Assembly: GCF_002443255.2 (NCBI RefSeq) | Contig: NW_019211456.1 | Span: forward strand, 11,926,229 to 11,990,228 | Direction: 5' to 3' | From: Varroa destructor | Taxonomy: Eukaryota; Arthropoda; Arachnida; Mesostigmata; Varroidae | DNA: 64,000 nucleotides | Part shown: piece by piece, positions 10,541 to 23,017 of the stretch | How positions within the stretch are numbered: the first letter of the stretch is position 1 | How the letters are laid out: each line of letters starts with the position of its first letter | Notes under the pieces: generated by a model | The model's input: the letters and a program-made list of their open reading frames with translations, nothing else | What the model was told of the DNA's origin: nothing | The model's database searches: none | Position numbers and translations under genes: made by a program

Positions 10541-13500
10541 ACGTAACGGTAACTTTGTTCGGATCACTCCGCTGACTACCTTACGTGACGAAGGCAGCAT
10601 GCGTGATGTGAACCTGACAGTTATAGTTGAATACGAGACAAAAGCAACGTAGAGAAAGGTGGAAAGTCCGAGAATGGTAAACCCGAGACGCCCGTCTTGC
10701 GTGCCAAACGTGTACAGAACAGCGATCGATGATTTAGCGAAATTTGTTACTGGCGATGCCACAGATATCACTATGAGTAATTACGCAAACAGATAAACCA
10801 ATAAACCGAACCATATATAAACCGACATAGTGCCTGCGTTAGTTAGTTGAGCCGTTTAATGTTTGCTTCCACATGGCGTAATGCAAATCAGTGGCTGATG
10901 AAAGAAGATGCAAACAAACCAATAGTCAACTAATGATACTATGAGATATCATCCAGAATGTTATTGGCTACGCTAAATGATGGATATGCCCAGACGTATT
11001 CGGTAATAGTGGGCGATAATTTCTGAAGTAACTTTATTAAGTAGACAACATCATATGAGATCTACAACTACTCATATAATGGAAGCTAGCGATACGGAAA
11101 AGGCCTGCAGGACCCTGAAGAGACCGTATTTCCAAAACGTGGTGGGATATTTATTGAACACACATTTCACACCCATATTATGGTAGCGTACATGTGATAG
11201 GTGAGCGCAGCCTATAGAGAATTTAAAGCATGATTCACGCAAAGCTCATTACAGATGCATAACCTCTAAAGATATCGGAAAAAGAGGCTAACGCTAAGAT
11301 GTTTGTTCAATATAAACACTAGGTTATATATTTTGTATAATGCACCAATCTATTTTTTGTATCTGTATTGCAACGGTGACAACTACGGTGAGAATAACAG
11401 CTGCAGAAGAATGAAACCCTAGTTACCGTGACGGCCGCTGGTTCAACTGTTAAAGCCTAAAGAAAAGCAAAAGGCAAAGGGAGAACACGATCAGGCCCCG
11501 GATTAGGCACATCGAGGCCGCCAGTGCGTTCATTTCCAGGACGAGTAAGTTTCTTCTGCAAAGAAAGACTGGTTGGTAAGCTGACTTCCCATGGCCAAGG
11601 GAAACTGCTTGCTATTTACTACTGTTATTATGACACGGTTGGTATCAATAATGGTGATAATAATCAGCCGTACTATTTTCCAGGCGATATTATGTAACTA
11701 TTCTCTGCCGCACGTCTGTTTTTTTAACCGACTAAAAAGCTTCTCAGAGACGACTAGGAGTTCCTCGGCGTCATTGTTGGCAAATGTTAAAAGTGCAAAA
11801 AGAAACTGACACATGAAATGAGAATATATATATATATAAGTTCTCTCTTTGAATCGCACACAATGATGTTAACATTGTCTGTATAATCTCTGAATCGTCT
11901 CGATGTTCAAACAGACGTCAGTAAGAAAACCAGTGGCAACAGTATAGAAAGAAAACTAGACGAACGAAAAAAAAAAAAAATGATCGTAATAGTAATAATA
12001 ACAAGAATAACGATGACTGTAATATAACAATCATCAGCAGCGTCATTATTGAGCATAATGATATAACTACTAAGAAATAGTAAGATAGATGAAGACAAAG
12101 CGCAGACGACACGGGCAATAGAAACCCATAGCCTGTCTACATATGTGTATAATAATAATAATTAAATAATAAACCGAACAACTGATCATCTGCAACGAAA
12201 TGGGCTGAACTAAACACAATAGCTCTACAATTGTGAATTCATTCGTAAACGATGTAGAACTCACTACAAATGCGTATCAACAATTGGAGGTGTCAAGGGA
12301 AAAAGAGCAGAACACGTCGTGTGATGTAGAGATCGTAATGCTTCAGATAAGGTGTCGTTGCGGATGATATGGTTTTTGTTAAAAGTTTTGTAAAGATACT
12401 TTAAATTTATCTAAATAATAAAATGACTACGCCAACAAGCTTTCTGTGATTTTCCTTTGCCATTATATAGACTAGCCTAGGTCTTACCGAATCTGACAGG
12501 TGGTCGTGTAATATCATAGCACAGTATAGTATATGGATAGATATGATGCCAAACAAAAACGTTTATTGGAATATTCGTATGTAAACGTTCGTTAAACACT
12601 TAGACTTTACATATTAGCGTCGAGGTTTATAACTTGGACAGCCTTTAGGCCGCGAGGTAACTAACCGTATGTTTTTTTTACCTTGTAGTAAACTATTTGT
12701 TTATTTGTCATGCTAGACGATAGCTCTCCTTTTCAGTACTGAACAAATCTAGCCGCTTCCAAATTATAATGAGTTCGCGAATGAAAAAAAGGCTTTTCGT
12801 TCGAACGCTTGCTGAAACTATAATCAAGCTATACTAGTGCAAGTTTATGCGGCAGATGACATTCTATCGCACGCCAACCTCTTGTAAGTATAGAACCCAG
12901 GGTTAAGGTCCTCGGAGGCTTTTATTAAGTGCAGCGACAAATGCTACGTACTTGTGCAATGATGTTGTACGATGGAAACTCATGACTATCCAGCACTCTA
13001 AACATGCTTGGATCACAAGAGAATTTAGGCGTTCAACTATTTTACGCGTTGCGCTTTCTTTACATTTTGGTGTTTTAATTCCCATTAAATCTAGCCAGTT
13101 TCGGGGGCATTACATAGACATGCACGTGGGCCAGTGTCGTCTACAAGATGTAACGTGCTATTTGCAACGTTAAGTAAGCACGTACTCGTCATGATTTTGT
13201 CAATAAGGTTGGTGGCTGTTCGGCAAGCTTCGTCCAGCCCTCAAAGCCTCTTGAGCTTGACTAATTTTCGAATACAATATAACAATAAAGTATGAGAACT
13301 TACAATTTTGTTATGCTGCCATTATGGGGTCTATTGTTTAGTAGCGTTAATTTAAGTTTGGTGCAAACTTATACTGAAATTAAATCGTTACAATACACCT
13401 TAAAAGGTAATTGAAAGTTTTGATTTTACAAACGAACAGGCCCTAACTAACTATGGTAGTCAATAGTGTGTTAGCTCGCGTTTTAATGAATCAGTCAGTT

Positions 13501-14485
13501 ACGTACGCGTACAGCCACCCATTAGTTTTCGCCGATAAGTTCACTTCCAACGAGTGTTGAGGTACGCTAACCGGATACGCTAATCAGATCAGACGCATTT
13601 AAGATAATGCATAATATGGCATGAAGCGTGAGGCTATGCGTGTCCTGAAGTCGGATTTTCACGAATCACTCAGCTCGACCTAAGGGTATAAAAAAATTAT
13701 AGCTACTGAAGCACTACAAAAAAGCAGCAAAAATAGGTAATTAAATCTTTTGTTTAGGAAATTTGGAAATGCTGTTTTATAAGTTTATATTTATTAGCGT
13801 GTTCATTGTTAAGTTAAATGTAGAATAACCGATTACGAAAAATTGGCTATATTTCTGCTCAACGTGTGGTTAAAATGGTCTGTCTAAAATCGATTGAGGG
13901 TGCATTGTTCGAAAGAAACAGAAAGCATAATAGATATTGACCTTATCAGTACGGCCCAATAGAACACAGAGCGAATATTGGATTCCGAAGAAGTGTACCT
14001 TCATTTTTCGGCACAATTCCTAGTAATAACGTTCGTTTCATCGTAGAACTTCAGAAAGGCCAACGTTTTTAGTGCTTGCGTATCTTGCGAAGTTTATGCC
14101 ATGATTTCTACCTTAGTCCTGTGATAGTGTGTGTTACCAAAAAACTAGGGTGTACTTAAGAAGTCTACACCCAGTGGTATCTCGACTCTATTTTGTGTTG
14201 GGAACTAGTCATCTGAAGCAATGCTGATTTAGCTTTGAAAAACCTAATATCAAATGCGAAATACAATAATGCCAGTGGAGCACAAACAACTAAGCTAAGA
14301 AATTTGTTTAGACGGCGCTGAAATTAGCGAGAGCGACTGTTGCAAAGTACTCGAGAGCCGTCGATTAAACTTACAGTGACTTTTATATTTGACACAAATA
14401 TGGCTTAACGTAGATCCTTAATGGTAAACGAGTGAGACTTCTTTTGTGTACGTATAGCCAACACGCAGCGCAGTCCATCGGCTCA
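10541..14485. other. Intergenic interval between btsz and the EAR-repeat gene
   Basis: About 3.9 kb, AT-rich, with a short TA tract (11823-11839) and A/AAT-rich patches around 11970-12170. No coding frame above about 75 codons looks real on either strand. It may hold unseen 5' exons or the promoter of the next gene, because that gene's predicted N-terminus lacks a signal peptide. Confidence 0.5.
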
Positions 14486-14564
14486 ATGGCGAAGACCGCA
14501 CGGGGACCAGCTACGGCTGAGTATACGCTACAGTATCCCGCTACGACCACTCGTCAATACAAAG
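14486..14564 (+). CDS. EAR gene, candidate first coding exon
   Basis: ATG 14486 is the first Met after an in-frame stop at 14411. It encodes MAKTARGPATAEYTLQYPAT and six more residues, then donor GTATGT at 14565 in phase 1, which fits the next exon. It is supported only by phase and a good donor, so it could instead be an internal exon with an acceptor near 14470. Confidence 0.45.
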
Positions 14565-17500
14565 GTATGTTTACCTTTGACATGGTTTTCTGTTAGGGCC
14601 GCTGAAAGCCGGTGTCATCTCGAACTCTTTTCATTTCCTTTAGATGGATACGCATTCTATCTAAAGAAGAATACGCCCAATACCCCTTAACGGACGAACT
14701 TTTGTCTCGTCTCATCCTGAAATTTATATTATTAGCTTTACTTTAGCTTTATTATTGGTTTAGATAAATGGCTGGCGTGAATGTGACTTCAATAAAGCGT
14801 AGGTCCCTCGAGAACTCAAAGGTAGACGTATATCATTTCAAGCTGTCAAAATAGAAAGCGCCGACGTGGGACTGTGGCAAAATAGCGCAACTAAAAAACG
14901 GATCCCACGACTGGCCGTTGACGTAATTTCAGCTTTGTCGGCCACCGCAGAACGTTAGACGGCACCGCAGGATTTCTCCAGGTATCTCATCATCATTACT
15001 ATGCGCTACTGTTGTTTCTCGTTCGACTAAGATAAGCAGGAATTGAGTCAGTATGCAGAGACCCTAGGGTTATTGTTTCACCATATTGAACAACTCTTTA
15101 TATTATTTGGAAGCGTAAGTGAATCATGGCGTATTTTTGCATGCCTTCTCGTCACAAGAAGGAAGGTACAGTCGAACGACACTTCTAAATACTCTAGTCG
15201 GGAATCAAATGATGCACGTAAAAATGAAATAAAACTCCTTCATGGCAACAATATAAATGCACTTGCCTAGAATACAGTAAAGTTTAGTTAAACGTTGCTA
15301 ATGAACCATATGAGAAAATCCTCTGTCATATGGGTATGAACTGGTGAATACTTTCGCGGTATCAACCTTGTAGGAAATTACAAAAACACTGGGCCATCTG
15401 GTCAGGAATATCTATTGACCGACCAAGGATGGACACCATTCAATAGATATAAAATCAGAGGGAGAAAAACTATACTACCTAAACTTCAGGAAAGTCAGTC
15501 CACTGTACAGGTATGTAGTTACGGAAACGAAGTATACTAGCGTTATATGTCTAAATCAACTAATCTAAACTAATTAATTAATAAGTAATTACATAACTAT
15601 GAATCGCTTACCCCCCAAAAATTCTCCATTTTTGGCAATGGATTTGTTTGCACCCCCTCGGTTGGGATAATCAGCGGCAAGCGATTATCTCGATTTTATA
15701 TGAAGCCAGCAGGGCTGGCCGGGTTTTGTAAGGTTAGCGCATATTTGATCCACTTATTTTAGTGGGAATATTCATTTCTGTCGTGTAGATGACAATGGGC
15801 AATGTTTATCAATGCGATACTAGATCTTAACATTATCCGAACCCCTGGCCTTTTCGTGATGCCTATTCTTCAATAAACGCTTGCGTCTAATTCGTAGAGT
15901 GAAATAGAGGTTATCATCGCTTTCTGCTCTTCAACAGAATGTTGCTATACTACAAAAAACTACAGAGTGCAGATAATTAAAACTAAAGGAATCCGGCAGT
16001 ACATACACGTGTGAATGAGACGTTCCCTTAAAACGTTGAAGTAACTGTGACAGGGTAGAAAATATTAGCGTATGCTTTACAGATTACGAATCCTATCGTG
16101 TTTCATCTTATCTAAGCGCGATTCCTAGGTTTACTTAAGCTCTGCTAGCGTTTAGCTGTGGTTTGAATCTGTTCGAAATATATCAGCATGATGATACATT
16201 CCATCCGTGGTTAGAATATAGGTAAAATGTCTACGTCAACGACTTGGCCTCTTTACCGCTCTCACGTTGGACAAACTGTTACCGCTAATAGACCTTCCCG
16301 AACCTTTGGGAGTGCAGTTCAAATGCAGAAGATAACACGAACTACTGCAAACGGCGTTGTACCAAAGAAGCGACCTATTAGCATCTTCGTTGAAGTACAG
16401 ACAATAATTACTGAAGCAAAATATCTACTAGATATATCATCTGGTAAGCATTTTTATGTAAACGGCTTTATTTTCATGACACGTAAAGCGTAGTATTCAT
16501 AAGGCTAACTGATTTGGGCCAGCACAAATAAGATCTACCAAGTAGGCCAAAGCACCCGAAGTTACGTTACTTTCTCATCATTTATTCATTATTTCACTTT
16601 GTTGACTGCTAGTAACAATTGCCGCGCAATCGTCACCGTATGCACGAATCAATAGCGACGACAAAATCAAACCTTCGCTTAGTTTGAACGAGTACGACCG
16701 CAACAACTAGAGATTGATACTTTGTATTTTTTTAGCGCCATCTGCTTTGCCTGTACCTTTGTCATTTCGTCCCACGATCCCGACCCCTTCACTGATATTT
16801 CATGCGGTGCGCAATACTTCCTGTCCAGAAACTTCACCAGTTTGCTGCGATCATCATGACAGCCTCATTTATCATGTCGACAGTACGGGCTTACTACGTG
16901 GACCTAGTTTTGTATTCTTCGACCAAAGGTAACACTAACATTCGACTTCGAGCTTTGAACATTAAGTCTTTAGTAAAAACAATCGATTTTGTGTGCCTTA
17001 TTACCTCTCACCTTAGCACCTCTTAGCTGTTGTAGGTGTCTCTGCTTCTTATGCTTATAGGTGCCTATGTCTAAGGTGAGCCTGTATTACAGCCAGATAG
17101 ACCATGTCTTAAATAGAAATTTGACATCTATAGAGAAACAACAGGCATAATGGAAGCGTTACTGTGGGGAGAACTAGAAATCCGGCCCATTCGAAAAAAA
17201 CCCCGTCACGGACTTCCGTTACCTGCCTCTTCTTTTTGCAGGTTGTCAGCAGTGGTTACGAGGGCAGATCGCGAAGTGATCATGTCAACGAATGTTCCTG
17301 CTGCTGGCCAATGTGGAGCACTTGAGCGACAAGAACGTACCACCATTTTGGTTAAAAATTTGAATCATGCCAATCGAACAGATGTTGAACATGTTATCGC
17401 GCAACAATCTCTCATTTATCCTAATGGAACCTTGGTGCACATGAAGTTATCGAAGTTCTTTACGTTTCACGGAAGGGATTGTTTGATTACAGTCTTTGGC

Positions 17501-20500
17501 ATCAACGAAACTGGTGCGCGCTTAGTAATGATAATACTGGAAATCAGTTAGTCTTGAAATTTGTTCTGAATGAATCCAGTATGTGCCTTATTTTAGGCCG
17601 ACTAGATAAGTGACGCAAAATTCTCTATAGATTAATAGAAATGCACTTTTTTTTTTTCCATGTCACATTACAATGATAGCTCTGCCATGTCCTTTTTACT
17701 ACGTTGTACAATATTTAAATAACGGGAAAGGCAACCAATATTGCTCTAATGAAAATACTCAACAACGTTTCAAAAACAGTCATTATAGAATATATTCTTT
17801 AGCTGAACTTACGAGCATATACCAGTGTTATACTAATCGGCATTTCTCCATTTAGGCAAAACATCTAGCGAGCTGCAAATTTCCGAATACCATCCTTCAG
17901 GTTCCATTTCGGTGCTGGCATCATGGTCGATGCCAGGCATTACAGCCATTGATGTCTTGTCAACTTCTACGACAGTATTTTTGGCCGTTGCTCGAAACGG
18001 GGTAACTGGCACAACACCCAGGACATCGCGAATCTATCGTCTAAAAGCTATGGAATCTGTTAACCAGAAGATAAGGGTGTGTGCTACATCGTGTGTCGTT
18101 TATTAGACTGTGGAGAATACAGACTATTTTGTTATGGCTACTCAAATGATGGGTCTTGGCTCATATTCAAATAACTCAACCACTTAAGCTATACGAGTAG
18201 GAAAACAATCTATCTTGTGTGTCCTGTTACCTCACAAATGGAAAGCCCTATTATCACATGGAGAGCGATGTGATCTGTATGGCTCTCTTTGAGTGTGTTG
18301 CCAGATGGTCATGAATACGCGGCCACCGCTGGTTCAAGCCTTAGCCTTGGCAGGTGATTACTATTGCGTATTTTCACTATGCCGTTCAATAGACTTGTTG
18401 GAGATACTCGCAATCAAGTTGAAGAGCCAGTGACACATGGGGGCTGATGCTCCGCGGTGTGAGTCTGTAGTTCGTGGTTTACGGCAAGGGACTGGAATAA
18501 GCATAGTTATTTCGTGGGCGCCCTCCCGGATAATCTACGTTGCAATACCGTCAGTTGGTTGTCGGGGTGATTTAACATAAAAAACAAAAGACAAAAATTA
18601 CAGATTAAAGAAAAATACCATCACGTAATCGTGTGGTGATCAAACTCCCTACAGAACTTTATATGCATATTCATCATATGGTTTTAGTTATCGTTTTATA
18701 TCCATATAGTCTTTGTTGTCGAATGAAGCTTTACGTAGTATAAATACAGCGCAATTAGGATATGATTAGCATTGATACGGCTATATTTGCACGGTAAAAT
18801 TCGCTTATGGGTAGAATTCAGTTATCTAAACTAACGGCTCGACGGATACACGGGCGCAAAGTGCAGAGACTACCAGATTAGATACCGACTGAGCATTTCC
18901 TGCTGCACCAGAGACTTTCTTAATCCGTCTGTGGCTCTGAGTGCCTACACTATGTATACTGCATCACCCCGGATCTTAACGGTGATTTGTCACTACGACG
19001 GCGATACAGGGAAGGGCCCACGCCGTAATTGAGCCCACTTTAGTTCCGTTAGTTTTACGAAGGGCAGTCTTACATTGTGGACTATCAGCCCTGAGAGTTT
19101 ATGCCACATTACTTTATATCGATTATTAACTAGGCCTGTGGGGTTTGCTGGACTTATCTAGGTTTTTCCCAACTAAACCTATGAAACAGCGCGTTAACAA
19201 CAACTAGAATTACCATGGCAACACATCCTAAGAAAGGCGCATTAACTACCTGAATTATGCTGCCCCCTAATGCATTGGAGATTATGACAGCTCAACGGCA
19301 ATGAGGCTGGTAGCTATCCATCAAATATTGCTAAACAAAATTGCCTATCCAATACATCGTTCTGTGTTTATCGTGCATAACTCTCGGAAAATGGCAAATT
19401 CCATCCACGTAGTGGTGTCTTCAGAGCCGTACGCCAATACAGTCGACTATGGCTTGCTTACAAATAGTGAAACTCTGCTAGGTTCGCGCTTGCCTAAAAA
19501 TCCGAGCCAATGAAGCTGGGCAACCAGCCCATTTGACTTACCAAAATCTTACTCCGACCATTGTTCTGCGCAGAAGCGAAAGGCCGTGGCAGGAGACTTC
19601 AATGCATGCTTGGATCAATCCGCCTCGAGCCGCTCGTCGGCCCTTCAAGACGCCAATGGAACGTCAAAGCTAGATAGTTAACTCCACGACGGTATCAACG
19701 TTTGTCAGTCGTGCAGGAACCTCTATCATAGACACCTTTACAGCAAATTCGCGCAGCGATAAAATCAAATACATCAGAAAGAATCACTCTCTCCACGAAG
19801 AAGGACAGCTCTAGGTACCCATTCCTAATTAGATCTTAAGGTCCCTTTAGGAAGAATTAGCTTTCATCGCATAATTTGAATTCAAGGAGAAACTCTTGAA
19901 ACGGTCTCATGAGGTCCTCCCAGTGCCAAACTCGGTTGATATTGAGGCCTATTCACGTTTTTTTCGTTAACATTACGGAACCTGCGGTTTATCCAGCCCA
20001 CCTCAGGAGACATCGGCTATGGTTCGATTACCTTTAGACTACTGCCAACACTGCAACTTGTAGCAAGGCCGCTGACGGCGGGGTCTAAAGTGATCAGCCA
20101 AAAAGATATATGCTATCCAACGTGCAAAGTACCTAAAACAACAGAAAGCCATTCCTATAACAAGCCGAACATCAGCTATATAAATGACCTAGCTTGCGCA
20201 GGCCTACGTCGTGTTTATCGCCTTAGCGGTACTCATCGACCTCGCTAGAGCATTTCAATCTACTAACACTGTATTACGAGGCGTTTCACCGCTTAGCGTA
20301 GCGTAGCGTGGAACAAACTAATAGCGAGCAAGCGCAAAAAGCTGTGCCAAAAGTTCTCCGTTTTACACTCAGGTGCTCGAAATTCTAGGCTTAAGAAAAC
20401 AGCGAGATCGGAAAAGTATCTGGAATGAACATCTCGAGGCCGCCGTACAGCTGGCGTTGAGTTGGACCGCTACATTGAACGAACGTCTTTGTTCTGGATT

Positions 20501-23017
20501 ATTTCTTTTTCCTTAGCTAGATGGAACACTTCTCGTTATCCCAAAAGGCAAGAATGACTCAAGCCAACCGGCGCGGGATTTTGCACTCGATCAAAGCGAC
20601 GTGTAAGGTACATTTTGTGAATACGAAGTGAATTTTAAGTAGCTCTCAGATGTACACCTAGGCGGTGTTTGTAGACTTCAAAGCTGCTTTCGACTTCGCT
20701 TTAAGGAATTTAGCTTTCAACATCCTCACCGACCCTGACGTTTCCGCGAACGCGCTTAACTTAACAGCAATGAGTTACAATCGATGATGGGATTCCGGAT
20801 CCCAGACTGCAATTGTGGCCTGCCCCTGCCGTTTTTCAGTTTCATTTAAAGATCCCCAGACATTTGGTGAAGGTTCTCCTCTATGCAGACGATTTGCTTA
20901 TTTACGGAAGCAATCATTTCTTCAGTTTTGATCTCCTCTTTCAGTCCAGTTCATATTCTTGAGTCCCATTAAAATAACAAAACCGAATTCGGGACGGTAA
21001 ATTCGAATCCTATAAAATATGGGCCGTAACGGACGAGATTTGGGAAGAGAAAATTAAATTATATGACGATACTTATAGGCCTAGTCAAAGACCCTTTAGA
21101 AATTCTGAAGCTGAAAAATTGATGCATGTTTAATTAAAGTTATTTATTATTTACCTTTATACTACAGATTTCATTTACGGGATTCAAAAGAGTGTTGGAG
21201 GAAAGGTGGAGTGTGGTGATTTAAGACATGCTTCCCGAAGTAATCACCCACTTACAGGTCGCTTTGAAACGCACTTTGTAAGCTAAATCTATAGTGATCT
21301 ACACTGAGATTTAGCGCAACAAATCATTACTCCGAGACAAAGATGACCTATAGTTAAGAAAGCGATAGAATCAGTAGAGATTCAAACTGTATCCACTCAT
21401 AGACTTACTGCAAGGTATAAGTTCTAAATTTTAGTTTGAAATAATTTAAGCAGTGAAAATGTTGAAATATTCTAGAGTACTGAGGTGGCGAGGCTGCGCC
21501 TTTCGGATGTATGAGTACTTTGCCAAAGATGTATAACAACTTCATTTCAATCAGTTTCAGCGGATAAATACTGTTTCCACTCGTGGGGCATCCGATGTTG
21601 TCTTATTACCAACACATCGAAACGACTCCGTCCTTTGCGTATTTGCTAGTGGCAAACAATCGTTTGGTGAGTCGGCGTCCGTGTTCCGCTATGAATCACA
21701 ATTCGATGTGTTTGTCGAAAGTCGTTCGCTGCCTGTCTATGCAGCGGAATCGCTTACGAAGATTAGCCACATGGGTCTGAACTTTTTAGTTGTGTCTAGC
21801 CCGTATCAGCAGACGGTTTCGGTTTGGCAGTGGGTCGATCACTTGGAATTCACGCGATTAACGGAAATACGTAGTAGGTGTATTGCTCAATTAAGATATG
21901 CATATATATATACATATATATATACACACGTATTACGAGTATATGTGTGCATAAGCTACCAAATGTTGTTTGATGTGTAACCCTTTCATAAAAATCGAAT
22001 GTGTAATCACTGGTTTTCATGCTTTCAGTTTCAGCTCGCCTCGTACATCCCTTCTGGCCTGATATGAAAGACCGCGTGATGTTAGCAATTGTCGAAAGTC
22101 ATAGCTTGTTTGTGCGCATTTTCGACGGTGACTGGGACGAGTTACACAGACAAGGACTGGAAAACCTAAAAAATTACCATTCATTACCTACCACATTTCC
22201 ATACCACCGCAGTCAAATCAATACAGCGCGTTCACACGAAATGGGGCATATGTACACTAAGAACAAGACTGAACAAGATTCTACCTACCTCGAGAATTCT
22301 CCAACCGTCACAATTGGCTTCGAGAAAAGCCCAATTACGAATCACAGTTTGAATGTTTCCGTCCGCGAAAACACATTTCCAGAACATAAAACGCATCCAC
22401 AAAAAGCAGCGCGTTCGGACCTAGCGGTTCAGCTAAATCTCGGAAAAACACCTTTGTCTTCCAAACAAACAAAAAACAATAAAGTCGTACAGACTTCAAC
22501 CGCAAAGTCTCACGTACCTTTCATGTCTACAAATCATATCCAGAGACGAAACCCCAAAATTCTTTCTCCACGATACCAGTCTCGTGCAACAAAAACTAGA
22601 ATCACCACCCGTCTGGCATCCAACGAGGAAAAAGATGAACAAGCCCGAGAGACGTGGGGAGAAAGTGCCGAAGCAAGCCCGGAAGACGATGACGAGTTCG
22701 TGCTGACCGATTTCCCACCAGCTCCTGCAGAGACCGGATCGGAAGCGGTGTCCACTATGAAAGAGGCGTTGGACGTGCACCAAAGAACACCTGTTAAGAT
22801 TGATTGGTGGTTTAATAGGGATGAGGTCGCAATAGGCAACTACCTTATGGAGCACGACAAGAATATCATCCGCGTTCCGCTTGACGAAGACAAGTTTAGG
22901 CGTAAGGAAAAAACGAAGCAGCTATCCAATGAAGAAAAGCCAATAACTAATTATGTGGACGTTGATGAAAAATTATACAAAGTTCGACGAGAAAGATACA
23001 TTTCTACACAGGTCTGA
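14486..23017 (+). CDS. EAR/EPTP-repeat protein (TSPEAR/LGI-repeat-like), 7 exons
   Basis: Exons 14486-14564, 16222-16443, 16736-16928, 17242-17513, 17856-18076, 21561-21870 and 22029-23017 give 2286 bases, 761 codons plus TGA, with every junction in phase. Residues about 220-470 hold roughly five repeats of the EAR/EPTP type: hydrophobic strands ending in blocks such as CLITVFGINETG, VFLAVARNG...SRIYRL, SVLCVFASGKQSFGES...FRY and LNFLVVSSP...VSVWQW. This is the beta-propeller pattern of LGI, TSPEAR and ADGRV1 proteins, which mediate extracellular protein binding. Residues about 475-761 form a polar, low-complexity tail with an acidic patch. I see no signal peptide and no membrane segment, so the start may be wrong or an upstream exon missing. 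The EAR assignment is by eye; the N-terminal 165 residues are unrecognised. Confidence 0.65.
14565..16221 (+). other. EAR gene intron 1
   Basis: 1.66 kb, AT-rich. The 75-codon frame at 15043-15270 has no recognisable content. No repeats or RNA genes seen. Confidence 0.5.
16222..16443 (+). CDS. EAR gene exon 2 (unrecognised N-terminal region)
   Basis: Acceptor GAATATAG ends at 16221 and donor GTAAGC begins at 16444. The frame contains SRTFGSAVQMQK and RPISIFVEVQTIITEAKYLL. It enters in phase 1 and leaves in phase 1, matching both neighbours. An internal ATG at 16227 could serve as an alternative start. Confidence 0.55.
16736..16928 (+). CDS. EAR gene exon 3
   Basis: Acceptor TGTATTTTTTTAG ends at 16735 and donor GTAACA begins at 16929, leaving AG of an Arg codon. 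It encodes a Pro-rich stretch, then NTSCPETSPVCCDHHDSLIY and LLRGPSFVFFDQ. Three nearby Cys suggest an extracytoplasmic segment. I do not recognise the domain. Confidence 0.6.
17242..17513 (+). CDS. EAR gene exon 4 with first EAR-like repeat
   Basis: Strong acceptor CTTCTTTTTGCAG ends at 17241. The donor is placed at GTGCGC 17514 because it leaves one base (G) that completes Gly with the next exon. The alternative donor GTAATG at 17525 is out of phase. The end of the exon, MKLSKFFTFHGRDCLITVFG, has the form of an EAR strand pair. NRT and NET are possible N-glycosylation sites. Confidence 0.65.
17514..17855 (+). other. EAR gene intron 4
   Basis: 342 bases with a T-rich run near 17647. Nothing else is seen in it. 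Confidence 0.6.
17856..18076 (+). CDS. EAR gene exon 5
   Basis: Acceptor TCTCCATTTAG ends at 17855; donor GTGTGT at 18077, phase 0. TAIDVLSTSTTVFLAVARNG followed by SRIYRLKAMESV is the clearest single EAR repeat: a hydrophobic strand, the LAVA core, then an Ile-Tyr strand. Confidence 0.72.
19270..20990 (+). mobile_element. Degenerate non-LTR retrotransposon (LINE) ORF2 fragment
   Basis: Pieces of a LINE ORF2 appear in order but in shifting frames with stops. An N-terminal endonuclease piece with HVVVSSEPYANTVDYG lies in 19301-19513. VAGDFNA (19586-19606) is the endonuclease GDFNA motif, and GTSIIDTF follows near 19716. The reverse transcriptase pieces are LLVIPKGKNDSSQP (about 20529-20570), AVFVDFKAAFDFALRN (from 20662), PLPFFSF near 20830, and VLLYADDLLIYG with YADD at 20882-20893. 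The full thumb and any 3' tail are missing. The clade cannot be resolved by eye. The element is inert and lies in the same sense as the host gene. Boundaries are approximate. Confidence 0.85.
19301..20890 (+). pseudogene. LINE ORF2 pseudogene (endonuclease plus reverse transcriptase)
   Basis: The VAGDFNA and GTSIIDTF motifs lie in different frames, and a stop at 19513 and others separate recognisable blocks. The ORF has therefore acquired both frameshifts and nonsense changes. The catalytic YADD core is intact as a motif, but it is not part of any long open frame. Confidence 0.8.
21561..21870 (+). CDS. EAR gene exon 6 (two EAR repeats)
   Basis: Acceptor AATCAGTTTCAG ends at 21560, phase 0; donor GTAGTA at 21871 leaves C. 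It contains VSTRGASDVVLL, VLCVFASGKQSFGESASVFR and LPVYAAESLTKISHMGLNFL then VVSSPYQQTVSVWQW, consecutive EAR-type repeats of about 50 residues. Confidence 0.8.
21897..21927. repeat. Compound TA/CA microsatellite
   Basis: Interrupted TA repeat merging into CACACG, inside the short intron after EAR gene exon 6. Confidence 0.85.
22029..23017 (+). CDS. EAR gene last exon: final repeat and long polar tail
   Basis: Two in-phase acceptors lie six bases apart (exon from 22029 or 22035). ARLVHPFWPDMKDRVMLAIV and SLFVRIFDGDWDEL form the last EAR-like repeat. About 285 residues of Ser/Thr/Lys/Asn-rich sequence follow, with an acidic patch (EASPEDDDEFVLTDFPPAP) and a Lys/Arg-rich end, then TGA at 23015-23017. 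The tail looks disordered, with no membrane helix. Confidence 0.82.

Larger units (their letters stand above)
18077..21560 (+). other. EAR gene intron 5, 3.5 kb, carrying a LINE fossil
   Basis: The largest intron of the gene. The non-LTR retrotransposon remnant at about 19270-20990 fills about half of it. The 5' part (18077-19270) has no recognised coding sequence, and a weak tRNA-like B-box match (GGTTCAAGCC, 18331-18340) is not enough to call a SINE. The 3' part (21000-21560) holds nothing recognised. Confidence 0.65.

Noticed and set aside
18298..18345. tRNA-like or SINE promoter (B-box match GGTTCAAGCC at 18331)
   Set aside because: The upstream A-box match is poor and no cloverleaf can be folded. 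A similar GGTTCAA word near 11440 looks coincidental.
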